Positions 5,395-10,162 of a stretch of 10,162 bases of DNA are shown here, one piece after another. This stretch comes from Baffinella frigidus (taxonomy: Eukaryota; Cryptophyceae; Cryptomonadales; Baffinellaceae). The translations under genes and the position numbers were made by a program. The stretch's first letter is position 1; every line of letters begins with the position of its first letter. The stretch spans positions 639,429-649,590 of the forward strand of contig MU646403.1 of the NCBI GenBank assembly GCA_026770585.1. Reading direction: 5' to 3'. The notes below the pieces were generated by a model, which made no database searches, had not been told where the DNA came from, and saw nothing but the letters and a program-made list of their open reading frames with translations.

Positions 5395-5532
5395 GGGGGC
5401 ACCGCTGTCCGTCGGCGGGAACACCGCCCCGCGCCACTGATCCATAACCTTCATCTCCATAACATCGAACGCCCCTTCCTCATCAGAACCCGCCCCTTTT
5501 TCGCCCCCCTCCGCCTCTGGGTCGTCCCCTGT
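5395..5532. other. Unique GC-rich segment
   Basis: It begins with GCACCGCTGTCCGTCGGCGGGAACACC, a fragment of the 148-bp satellite (compare GCACCGCAATCCGTCGGCGGG at 4630). The rest is pyrimidine-rich and unique. I see no exon here that I can support. Confidence 0.4.
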
Positions 5533-5795
5533 TTGAGGTTTAGGGTGTGGGGTTTAAGGTTTGGGGGTTGGGGTGTAGGGTGTAGGGTGTAGGGTGTAGG
5601 GAGTAGGGTGTAGGGTTTTGGGTTGAGGGTTTAAGGTTCAGGGTTCAGGGTTGAGGGTTTAGGGTTTGGGGTTCAGGGTTTGGGGTTTAGGGTTCAGGGT
5701 TTAGGGTTTAGGATTTAGGGTTTAGGGTGCAGAGTTTAGGGTTTAGGGTTTAGGGTTCAGGGTTTAGGGTTTGGGGTTTAGGGTTTAGGGTTTAC
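5533..5795 (+). repeat. Telomere-like heptamer array (intron start)
   Basis: About 35 units, among them a TGTAGGG block at 5573-5612, then TTTAGGG, TTCAGGG and TTTGGGG mixtures. On the minus strand the array starts GTAAACCCTAAACCC right after the exon ending at 5796, so the splice donor is formed at the exon-repeat junction. Confidence 0.9.
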
Positions 5796-5859
5796 CGTCT
5801 GCTGTCGCCCCCCCATCCCCCGCGAATTCCAAGGGCGCGTTTTGGTTGCGGATCAGAGC
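5796..5859 (-). CDS. Exon ALIRNQNAPLEFAGDGG...
   Basis: A 64-nt exon between CCTAAACCAG and GCAGACG|GTAAACCC, starting in phase 0 and ending in phase 1. It reads ALIRNQNAPLEFAGDG and then GATAD. No domain can be named; ARM-like helices were considered but the match is too short. Its end phase fits the two-base start of the exon copy at 4121. Two acceptor-side copies lie upstream at 5968 and 6060. Confidence 0.5.
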
Positions 5860-5932
5860 CTGGTTTAGGGTTTGTGAATTAGGGTTTAGAGTTTAGGGTT
5901 TGGTGGTTATGGTTTAGGGGTTCAGGGTTTAG

Positions 5933-5968
5933 GAATTCCACGGGCGAGTTTTGGTTGCGGAGCAGAGC
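5933..5968 (-). pseudogene. Acceptor-side copy, ALLRNQNSPVEF
   Basis: CCTAAACCAG is followed by ALLRNQNSPVEF, ending at the shared GAATTC, after which telomere-like repeats begin (CTAAACCCTGAACCC). The 3' half and donor of the exon at 5859..5796 are missing. Confidence 0.6.
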
Positions 5969-6015
5969 CTGGTTTAGGGTTCGGGGGTTCGGGGGTTAAG
6001 AGCTTAGGGGTTTAG

Positions 6016-6060
6016 GAATTCCGCGGGCTCTCTGGCAGGGTTTTGGTTGCGGATCTGAGC
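6016..6060 (-). pseudogene. Acceptor-side copy, AQIRNQNPAREPAEF
   Basis: After GAAAACAG the minus strand reads AQIRNQNPAREPAEF and ends at the same GAATTC. It carries a 9-bp in-frame insertion relative to the other two. All three copies stop resembling each other just after GAATTC. Confidence 0.6.
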
Positions 6061-6063
6061 CTG

Positions 6064-6230
6064 TTTTCGGGTTTAGGGTTTAGGGTTGAGAGTTTAGGGG
6101 TGAGGGTTTAGGGTTTAGGGTTTAGGGGTGAGGTTTTCGGGTTTAGGGTTCAGGGGTCCAGGGTTCAGGAATTCCAAACATGGGATCCATCCAGCGGCCT
6201 AAACCCTAAACCCCAAACCCTACCCCTGAA
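6064..6230 (+). repeat. Telomere-like heptamer arrays, both orientations
   Basis: G-rich units (TTTAGGG, TTTAGGGG, TTCGGG) run to about 6160 and are followed by C-rich CCTAAACCCTAAACCCC at 6198-6230. A further GAATTCC near 6169 resembles the truncation point of the ALIRNQN copies. Confidence 0.8.
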
Positions 6231-6302
6231 CCCGCAGCGAATCTTGACATGTGGGTGGGTCGAGGCAGCCGCAGCAGCATCAGGGTGCTCCCCCGCCGCA
6301 AC
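6231..6302 (-). pseudogene. Copy of the AAGEHPDAAAAASTHPHIK exon
   Basis: The minus strand reads VAAGEHPDAAAAASTHPHVK and then IRC. Against 6557..6477 almost all differences are silent (GAA/GAG, CAT/CAC, GCC/GCT, CCG/CCA, CAC/CAT). It lacks the first seven codons, and AAGATT replaces the AAGGTC donor. It lies downstream of the better copy. Confidence 0.55.
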
Positions 6303-6470
6303 CCTAGACCCCAAACCCCAAACCCCAAACCCCAAACCCCAAACCCTGCACCCCAAACCATAAACCATAAATAAATGATAAATGATAAATGATGAATAAT
6401 AAGCAATGAAAAATAAGCAATAAAAATTTAAAAATAAACCCTGAACACTGAACACCAAACCCTAAACATC
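6303..6470 (-). repeat. CCCCAAA heptamers and AT-rich AAATGAT repeats
   Basis: Six CCCCAAA units are followed by CCATAAA and then an AT-rich stretch in which AAATGAT recurs three times, also period 7, around 6374-6395. It ends with CCCTGAACACTGAACACC. Confidence 0.8.
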
Positions 6471-6476
6471 ACGGAC

Positions 6477-6557
6477 CTTGATGTGCGGGTGGGTCGAGGC
6501 AGCCGCCGCGGCATCAGGATGTTCCCCGGCGGCCAGCACGCGCCACACCACCAGCAC
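6477..6557 (-). CDS. Ala-rich exon VLVVWRVLAAGEHPD...HPHIK
   Basis: An 81-nt exon (27 codons, phase 0/0) between GAAACTGCAAG and ATCAAG|GTCCGTGA. It reads VLVVWRVLAAGEHPD and then AAAAASTHPHIK, with VRDV following if read through. HPHIKVRD resembles a WD40 blade end (P.I.VWD), but Trp is replaced by Arg and the rest does not fit, so no family is assigned. The copy at 6302..6231 preserves the frame with mainly silent changes. Confidence 0.5.
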
Positions 6558-6569
6558 CTTGCAGTTTCG

Positions 6570-6923
6570 GGTTGAGGGTTGAAGGTTGAGGGTGTAGAGT
6601 GTAGGGTGTTGGGTGTAGAGTTTGGGGGTGAGGGTGTAGGGTGTAGGGTGAAGGGTGAAGGGTGAAGGGTTTAGGGTTTAGGGTTCAGGGTTGAGGGTGT
6701 AGGGCGTAGGGTGTAGAGTTTGGGGATAAGGGTTAAGGGTGTAGGATGTAGGGTGTAGGGTTTAGGGTGTAGGGTGTAGGGTGTAGGGTGTATGGTGTAT
6801 GGTGTAGGGTGTGGGGTGCAGGGTGTAGGGTGTAGGGTGTATGGTGTAGCGGTTGAAGGTCGAGGGTTGAGGGTTGAGGGTGTAGAGTGTAGGGTTGAGG
6901 GTCGAGGGTTGAGGGTTTCGCAC
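6570..6923 (+). repeat. TGTAGGG-rich heptamer array
   Basis: A long array dominated by TGTAGGG, with TTGAGGG, TGAAGGG, TGTATGG and TGCAGGG variants. The THPTPYTLHP-type frames on the minus strand and VGCRVYGV frames on the plus strand are only translations of the repeat. Confidence 0.93.
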
Positions 6924-6983
6924 CAGCCGCAGCCACTCGCGCCGCTCCGCGCACTCGCTCTCTTCCCCTGCCGGCCGCACACC
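6924..6983 (-). CDS. Helical exon GVRPAGEESECAERREWLRL
   Basis: A 60-nt segment (20 codons, phase 0/0) between GAACGAG and CGGCTG|GTGCGAAACC. It reads GVRPAGEESECAERREWLRL, charged and helix-prone. No second copy was found to support the frame, and another frame is also open. It is plausible as a continuation of the coiled-coil exons to its right. Confidence 0.35.
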
Positions 6984-7130
6984 CTCGTTCAGGCGAGTTC
7001 ACTTTCGAGGTGAGTGCGCTGTTGAGGGGAGTTGGCTTTTGAGGCTCGCTCACTTTTGACGAGACTTCGTTTTTGAGGCGAGTTCGCTTTTAAGGTGAGT
7101 TTTCGCCTTTGAGGTGCGTTGAATTTTGGA
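6984..7130 (+). repeat. ~17-19 bp degenerate minisatellite
   Basis: About eight units of a GAGTTCGCTTTTGAGGT-like motif (GCGAGTTCACTTTCGAGGT, GAGTTGGCTTTTGAGGC, GAGTTCGCTTTTAAGGT and others). It is unrelated to the heptamers and not seen elsewhere in the window. Confidence 0.75.
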
Positions 7131-7164
7131 CGAACCATGCCACGTCACCACAGACCTTCACTTT

Positions 7165-7334
7165 ATTCCCTAAACCCTAGACCTGAACTTTGATTCCAAA
7201 ACTCCTACACCCTAAAGCCTAAACACCACGCCTAAGCATTATTCCCTAAACCCCAAAACCTAAACCCTAAACCCGACGCCTAAACCGTATTCCCTAAACC
7301 TTGAACCCCAAACCCTGAACCCTAAACCCCACAC
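7165..7334 (-). repeat. CCCTAAA array, inverted orientation
   Basis: Degenerate CCCTAAA, CCCCAAA, CCTAAAG and CCTAAGC units, C-rich on the plus strand, opposite to most arrays. On the minus strand it starts at a GTGTGGGG donor after 7335. Confidence 0.85.
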
Positions 7335-7424
7335 CCCAAATCCGTGCGCGAAAATACCGAAGTCACGCGCCCGCCGCAGCCGTTCGAGATCTTCGTTGTT
7401 CCGCTGCACCTCCCCTGCTAACTC
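7335..7424 (-). CDS. Coiled-coil exon ELAGEVQRNNEDLERLRRARDFG
   Basis: The acceptor TTTCGACCAG lies before 7424. The frame reads ELAGEVQRNNEDLERL and then RRARDFG. Two donors are possible: TTCG|GTATTTTCG (exon end 7358, phase 1) and GGG|GTGTGG (exon end 7335, phase 0, adding IFAHGFG); the latter suits the phase-0 exon that follows. Heptad-like spacing of Leu/Val and many charged residues indicate a coiled coil. Joined after KAAAE of the exon at 7923 it continues the same helix pattern. An acceptor-side copy is at 7560..7534. Confidence 0.6.
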
Positions 7425-7437
7425 CTGGTCGAAAGTT

Positions 7438-7530
7438 TCGGGTTAGGGGGTTGGGGGTTGGGGTTTAGGGGCTAGGGTGTTAGGGTTCAGGGTTTAGTGG
7501 TTAGGGTTTGGGGGCAAGGGGCAAGGGTTT
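7438..7530 (+). repeat. Telomere-like heptamer array
   Basis: TTAGGGGG, TTGGGGG and TTTAGGG units between the full exon and its acceptor-side copy. Confidence 0.85.
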
Positions 7531-7533
7531 ATG

Positions 7534-7560
7534 GTTCCGCTGTACCTCCCCTGCCAACTC
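7534..7560 (-). pseudogene. Acceptor-side copy, ELAGEVQRN
   Basis: CTCTCAACCAG is followed by ELAGEVQRN, and then telomere-like repeat begins (CATAAACCC). Compared with 7424 the changes TTA/TTG and GTG/GTA are synonymous. It is truncated after nine codons. Confidence 0.6.
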
Positions 7561-7564
7561 CTGG

Positions 7565-7838
7565 TTGAGAGTCTCGGGTTTAGGGGTTAGGGGATGGAGT
7601 TTGGGGTTTAGGGATGAGGGGTTAAGGGATTAGGGATTAGGGGGTTAGGGTTTAGGGATTAGGGATTAGGGGTTTAGGGTTTGGGTTTCAGGGTTGAGGG
7701 TTTGGAGTTTGGGTTTAGGGGTTCAGGGGTTTGGGGTTTGGGGTTTAGAGTGTAGGGTTCAGTGATTAGGGTTTAGGGATTAGGGGTTAGGATATAGGGA
7801 TCAGGGTTTAGAGTGGAGGGAGAGCGGGGGCTAACAAC
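7565..7838 (+). repeat. Telomere-like heptamer array
   Basis: ATTAGGG, TTTAGGG, TTCAGGG and TTTGGGG mixtures over about 260 bp with no coding island. It ends at the GTTGTTAG donor of the next exon copy. Confidence 0.9.
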
Positions 7839-7856
7839 CTCTGCCTTCTGATCGGT
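7839..7856 (-). pseudogene. Donor-side copy, TDQKAE
   Basis: The minus strand reads TDQKAE and GAG|GTTGTTAGCCCCC, matching the last codons and donor of the exon at 7976..7923 (TDQKAAAE, GAG|GTTATTAGCCCCC). It lies downstream of the full exon and is 5'-truncated. Confidence 0.6.
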
Positions 7857-7922
7857 TGAGGGTTTGGGGATTAGAAATTGGGGATTAGGGTTCAGAGTGG
7901 AGGGGGGGTGGGGGCTAATAAC

Positions 7923-7976
7923 CTCTGCCGCAGCCTTCTGATCAGTGAGCTGGCCTGTCACCACCCCACGATGCTC
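7923..7976 (-). CDS. Helical exon EHRGVVTGQLTDQKAAAE
   Basis: A 54-nt exon (phase 0/0) between GAAATCAG and GCAGAG|GTTATTAG. It reads EHRGVVTGQLTDQKAAAE. Compared with the copy at 8186, the changes CGT/CGC, ACT/ACC and GCT/GCG are silent and GAT/GAG is conservative. Placed between QLRALQAQQ (8524) and ELAGEVQ (7424) it gives a continuous charged helix, which supports the order. No named domain. Confidence 0.58.
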
Positions 7977-7980
7977 CTGA

Positions 7981-8030
7981 TTTCGGGTTTCGGGTTTGGA
8001 GTTTGAGGTTTAGGTAGAGTTTGAGGTTTA
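7981..8030 (+). repeat. Degenerate heptamers (TTTGGAG, TTTGAGG)
   Basis: TTTCGGG, TTTGGAG and TTTGAGG units. A CTGACACCAGCCCGGGTTGCTC island follows. Confidence 0.7.
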
Positions 8031-8063
8031 GAGGCGCTTGTCTGACACCAGCCCGGGTTGCTC
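8031..8063 (-). pseudogene. Diverged copy of the EHRGVVTG exon (QPGLVSDKRL)
   Basis: The minus strand reads E, QPGLVSDKRL and TAA. It aligns with EHRGVVTGQLTDQK through GAGCAnnnnGGGnTGGTGnCA. Similarity is weak and only about 30 bp long. Confidence 0.3.
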
Positions 8064-8132
8064 TTACGGCAGAAAGTTTGGGTGTTGGGCTCTGAACCCT
8101 AAGGGTTTAGGGTTCCTGAAGTGAGTTTAGGG

Positions 8133-8186
8133 TTCAGAGGACGCCTTCTGCTCGGTGAGCTGGCCTGTCACCACCCCGCGATGCTC
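8133..8186 (-). pseudogene. Upstream copy, EHRGVVTGQLTEQKASS
   Basis: After ATCTAAG the minus strand reads EHRGVVTGQLTEQKASS and runs into CCC TAA of the repeat without a donor. This is the acceptor-side copy of the exon at 7976..7923, truncated close to its 3' end. Confidence 0.58.
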
Positions 8187-8189
8187 TTA

Positions 8190-8520
8190 GATTGGGGTTT
8201 AGGGTTTAGGGTTTAGGGTTTGGGGTTCGGGGTGCAGGGTTTAGGGTTTAGGGTTTAGGATTTAGGGTTTAGGTTTTAGGGTGTAGGGTTAAGGGTTTAG
8301 TGTTTAAGGTTTAGGATTCAGGGTTTAGGGTTCACGCGTGGAGTGTCCCAAACCCAAAACACGCCTGGTCCTGGGAGCCCTACCTAAACCCTGAACCCTA
8401 AACCCACAGGAGACCTGGAACCCTACACCTTGCACCGGTGTGGAGCTGGCGCCGAGCTTAGGGTTAAGGTTTAGGGGTTGGGGGTTGGGGTTTTAAGGCT
8501 TAGGGTTCAGGGGTTAGGGG
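8190..8520 (+). repeat. Telomere-like arrays with one unique island
   Basis: TTTAGGG arrays fill 8190-8335 and 8457-8520, with C-rich CCCTAAACCC at 8385-8408. The unique island at 8336-8456 could hold a small exon (minus strand LGASSTPVQ between CCTAAG and CAAG|GTGTAGGG), but no copy or domain supports it. Confidence 0.75.
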
Positions 8521-8523
8521 CAC

Positions 8524-8583
8524 CTGCTGAGCCTGAAGGGCGCGGAGCTGTTGAGCATACGCCCCCCGCGCCGCCCGAAGCAC
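8524..8583 (-). CDS. Coiled-coil exon VLRAARGAYAQQLRALQAQQ
   Basis: A 60-nt exon (phase 0/0) between CCGGAACCAG and CAGCAG|GTGCCCC. It reads VLRAARGAYAQQLRALQAQQ, an amphipathic helix with Leu/Ala at regular spacing. The preceding exon (8862..8778) ends in phase 0 and the next (7976) starts in phase 0. No second copy was seen. Confidence 0.55.
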
Positions 8584-8589
8584 CTGGTT

Positions 8590-8770
8590 CCGGGGGTTCG
8601 GTATTAGAGGTAAGGGATTAGGGTTCCCGAAACACGAAACCCGAACCCAGGGTGAAACCGTTCGGGGTTTGGGGTTTGGGGGTTGACGATGCAGGGTTGC
8701 GGGTGTACGCTTTCGGGTGCAGGGTTTCGGGCGCAGGGCGCGGGGCGCAGGGCGCAGGGTGCAGGGTTTG
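8590..8770 (+). repeat. Degenerate heptamers with GCGCAGG units
   Basis: TTTGGGG, TTTCGGG and then GCGCAGG/GCGCGGG/TGCAGGG units at 8728-8768: a GC-enriched variant block still of period 7. Confidence 0.8.
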
Positions 8771-8777
8771 GAGCAAC

Positions 8778-8862
8778 CCCCTCGAGGCCCTCCCCCTCGT
8801 CCTGGTCGAGCGCTGCCGCTTCCGCCCGCCGCTCTCGCAGCCCCGGCAGCCCCCTTTTCACC
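8778..8862 (-). CDS. Exon VKRGLPGLRERRAEAAAL...
   Basis: An 85-nt exon from AAAACACAG to GAGGGG|GTTGCTCC. After one leading base it reads VKRGLPGLRERRAEAAAL and then DQDEGEGLEG, ending in phase 0. The copy at 8980..8944 differs in VKRGLPGLRERR at five codons, all silent (AAA/AAG, AGG/CGG, GGG/GGA, CGA/AGA, CGG/CGC). That fixes the frame and indicates past purifying selection. The first base also completes the phase-2 end of the exon at 9594. The function is unknown. Confidence 0.6.
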
Positions 8863-8874
8863 CTGTGTTTTGAG

Positions 8875-8940
8875 TTTTTAGGGTTCGTTTTAGGGTCTCG
8901 GGTCTAAGTATTACGGTTGAGGATTTCCGGATGAGGGTTT
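8875..8940 (+). repeat. Degenerate telomere-like repeats
   Basis: TTTTAGGG, TTCGTTTTAGGG and TTGAGG units between the exon and its upstream copy. Confidence 0.7.
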
Positions 8941-8943
8941 CGG

Positions 8944-8980
8944 GCGCCGCTCTCTCAGTCCCGGCAGCCCCCGCTTCACC
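8944..8980 (-). pseudogene. Acceptor-side copy, VKRGLPGLRERR
   Basis: CTCAAAACGCAG is followed by one base and VKRGLPGLRERR and PK, then repeat (CCCGAAACCC). It is 3'-truncated and lies upstream of the full exon, with only silent changes over the aligned part. Confidence 0.65.
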
Positions 8981-8994
8981 CTGCGTTTTGAGGT

Positions 8995-9215
8995 TTTAGG
9001 GTTCATTTTAGGGTTTACGGTTTAGGGTTTAGGGTTTGGGATTTACGGGTTGGGTTTTAGGGTTTAGGGTTTAGGTTTTAGGGTTTACGGTGTACGGCTT
9101 AGGGTTGAGGGTTGAGGGTTGAGGGGTGAGGAGATCACGGTCCAGGGTTGACTGGTCAGGGTTTGGGGTTTATGGTCTAGGGCGCACGGCTTAGTGTTAA
9201 CTATTTACGGTTTCG
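8995..9215 (+). repeat. Telomere-like heptamer array
   Basis: TTTTAGGG, TTTAGGG, TTTACGG and TTGAGGG units over about 220 bp, decaying towards the unique island at 9216. Confidence 0.88.
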
Positions 9216-9299
9216 TGCGTAGGGTGTGCGGAGGGGGCGTACGAAGGCGAGAACCCAGCGACTCCCGGAGACATCCCCCCAGGGTCCAGCACCGCAAAA

Positions 9300-9364
9300 T
9301 CATAATCCTCATGCGCCCCGTCCATCCGGCCCAGCCACTCCTCATCCCGCCCCTGCGGACCCCC
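9300..9364 (-). CDS. Possible exon related to the GGMKRGLPGW exon
   Basis: A strong acceptor with a long pyrimidine tract (CGCACTTGCATTCTGCAG) precedes 9364. Two frames are open. GVRRGGMRSGWAGWTG aligns with GGMKRGLPGWMG of the exon at 9676..9594. The other starts RDEEWLGRMDGAHEDYDF and stays open to 9203. The conserved-frame evidence from the KRGLPG copies favours the first. The donor is not clear. Related sequence at 9490-9540 (GGFRGGGTMDGP) is a shorter copy. Confidence 0.35.
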
Positions 9365-9419
9365 CTGCAGAATGCAAGTGCGAGGAAGTGAGATTTCGGC
9401 CGCCGAGCCCGCCCACGTG

Positions 9420-9490
9420 AAGGTTAAGGTTTAAGGTGCGGGGTGTGGGGCTTCGGCGTTGGGGATTGGGGTTTGGGGTTTGGGGGTTGG
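9420..9490 (+). repeat. TTTGGGG/TTAAGG heptamers
   Basis: Degenerate units with TTGGGGA and TTTGGGG, separating the copy at 9490-9540 from the one at 9300-9364. Confidence 0.75.
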
Positions 9491-9540
9491 CCCGTCCATC
9501 GTCCCGCCCCCGCGGAACCCCCCGGAGGATGCAAGCGTGA
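9491..9540 (-). pseudogene. Short copy, GGFRGGGTMDGP
   Basis: The minus strand reads GGFRGGGTMDGP downstream of CACATCCTCACGCTTGCATCC. Both parts match the acceptor region and exon start at 9364, including GAAATCTCAC. The acceptor AG has become CG and about 25 bp of exon are deleted. Confidence 0.45.
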
Positions 9541-9593
9541 GGATGTGAGATTTCGGGTTTCGGGTTTGGGTTTTAGGATTTGGGGGTTGGGAC

Positions 9594-9676
9594 TTGGGCC
9601 CCATCCATCCGGGTAAACCCCTCTTCATCCCGCCGGTCGCCCACCCATGCAGGGCCCCAAAGTTGACGAATTTGTA
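9594..9676 (-). CDS. Exon YKFVNFGALHGWATGGMKRGLPGWMGP
   Basis: An 83-nt exon after the excellent acceptor GACATTTTCATTTTGCAG, ending CCCAA|GTCCC in phase 2. It reads YKFVNFGALHGWATGG and then MKRGLPGWMGP. KRGLPG is shared with the exon at 8862 and its copy at 8980, with silent differences only. The phase-2 end fits the one-base start at 8862 and would recreate a Lys codon. GTCCC is a weak donor. Protein family not recognised. Confidence 0.5.
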
Positions 9677-9826
9677 CTGCAAAATGAAAATGTCAACTTA
9701 GGAGAAGCCCGCGACCCGCCATGGTCCGTTAGGCCCCCTTCTTACGCGTTGTTGGTGGCAGTACCAACTTCGCTCAAGTCACAATAGGTCAGGGTGTGGG
9801 GGTTGGTTCGCGACTGGAATTCCGCA

Positions 9827-9915
9827 ACTGTTGACTGAACCGGACGGGCTGCGTACAAGGACCCTCCGCATACCGCACCGGCTCCGTACCAGAACCCCTC
9901 TTATCAGTCAACAGT
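9827..9915. repeat. Foldback with ACTGTTGACTGA ends
   Basis: ACTGTTGACTGA (9827-9838) and TCAGTCAACAGT (9904-9915) form a perfect 12-bp inverted pair around 65 bp containing GCGTACAAGG and CCGTACCAG. The same 12-mer occurs at 4384-4395, and related GTTGACTAATC and GTACAAA motifs occur throughout the satellite at 4430-5101. It is probably a dispersed non-autonomous repeat family. Confidence 0.55.
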
Positions 9916-9972
9916 CGCAGCATCAGTAAAGCCACTCGCTCTCGCGTGCATACAAGGGGTAGGGCTCACAAC

Positions 9973-10069
9973 CTGCAAGCTAACGTCAACCGGCTGATCC
10001 CACGCGCCCCGCCGGTCCACCAGTCCATGCGCCGCAGAACCTCGCTCCCTTCCTCCCCGCCCCCCTCCG
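9973..10069 (-). CDS. Possible exon, Gly/Glu-rich then SEVLRRMDWWTGGARG
   Basis: After GCGCGACCTCAG the minus strand reads EGGGEEGSEVLRRMDWW, then TGGARGISRLTLAC, up to a possible donor TGCAG|GTTGTGAG. The end phase (2) does not fit the phase-0 start of the exon at 9676, and no copy supports the frame. It may be an upstream exon with a different boundary or chance. Confidence 0.25.
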
Positions 10070-10141
10070 CTGAGGTCGCGCGGGGGACTGCCGTAGCCTG
10101 GCGCGCGTCCCCCCTGCGCCGGAGAGCCTCTCCCCCCTCCT

Positions 10142-10162
10142 CCCCCCCCCCCCCCCCCCCCC
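10142..10162 (+). repeat. Poly-C run at the window end
   Basis: Twenty-one C residues end the window, following pyrimidine-rich sequence. A homopolymer exactly at the edge suggests a contig end or sequencing collapse rather than a functional element. Confidence 0.9.

Noticed and set aside
5796-6060. Armadillo or HEAT repeats in ALIRNQN exon copies
   Set aside because: The copies are truncated fragments of one 21-codon exon and the match to an ARM helix is too short to claim.
6671-7053. Open frames rich in TLHPTPYTLHP and NPKPQTLNP
   Set aside because: Each is a direct translation of heptamer arrays; the true coding islands are short and lie between arrays.
8336-8456. A small exon LGASSTPVQ in the unique island
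   Set aside because: Acceptor and donor strings exist, but at 28 nt with no copy and no domain it is within chance.
9203-9364. Minus-strand frame RDEEWLGRMDGAHEDYDF open to a TAA
   Set aside because: Attractive composition and a related RRDEEGFTRMDGAQ at 9600, but the KRGLPG copies with purely silent changes support the other frame; kept only as an alternative.

Overview
The window looks like nuclear DNA of a eukaryote. It has no prokaryotic operon layout, and none of its long open frames resembles a gene. It is dominated by degenerate 7-bp telomere-like repeats (TTTAGGG and variants such as TTTGGGG, TGTAGGG, TTCAGGG, TTTACGG), interrupted by short 50-135 bp islands. TTTAGGG-type telomeres are known from plants, many green algae, dinoflagellates and chromerids, and together with the splice signals and GC-rich codons they suggest a microalga or similar protist. 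The species cannot be fixed from the sequence.

The main result is that the islands read as small exons on the minus strand, flanked by GT and AG splice sites, with the telomere-like arrays as introns. The left third encodes part of an EML/EMAP-like protein (HELP domain followed by WD40 repeats). In transcription order it has a HELP exon (3074..2949), a WD40 exon ending SPDG (2481..2426, with a second version at 2259..2186), a CMVATGE exon (1501..1369), a VWGIAADG exon (865..802) and a GGVSSVAFSKAQRYVAA exon (168..98). Their splice phases join without conflict (0/0, 0/2, 1 nt/0, 0/1, 2 nt/0). The gene runs off the left end.

Further right, hence upstream on the minus strand, lie exons of unrecognised function. 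They are a KRGLPG exon pair (9676..9594, 8862..8778), a run of helical or coiled-coil exons (8583..8524, 7976..7923, 7424..7335, 6983..6924), an Ala-rich exon (6557..6477), an exon reading ALIRNQNAPLEF (5859..5796) and an acidic exon present twice (4121..4000, 3816..3709). They are phase-compatible with one another and with the HELP exon, so one gene with an N-terminal coiled coil (as in EML1-4) is possible but unproven.

Nearly every exon has one or more partial copies nearby. Copies upstream of the full exon keep its acceptor end, and copies downstream keep its donor end. Most differences between copies are synonymous in the called frame, which supports both the frame and past selection.

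The interval 4122-5795 is a large intron or intergenic stretch without telomere-like repeats over most of its length. It holds a roughly 148-bp satellite, a 170-bp MITE-like insertion inside one satellite copy, and a foldback element. Long (TA)n microsatellites lie at 3141-3236 and 3554-3630. The window ends in a run of 21 C, probably a contig edge or sequencing artefact.
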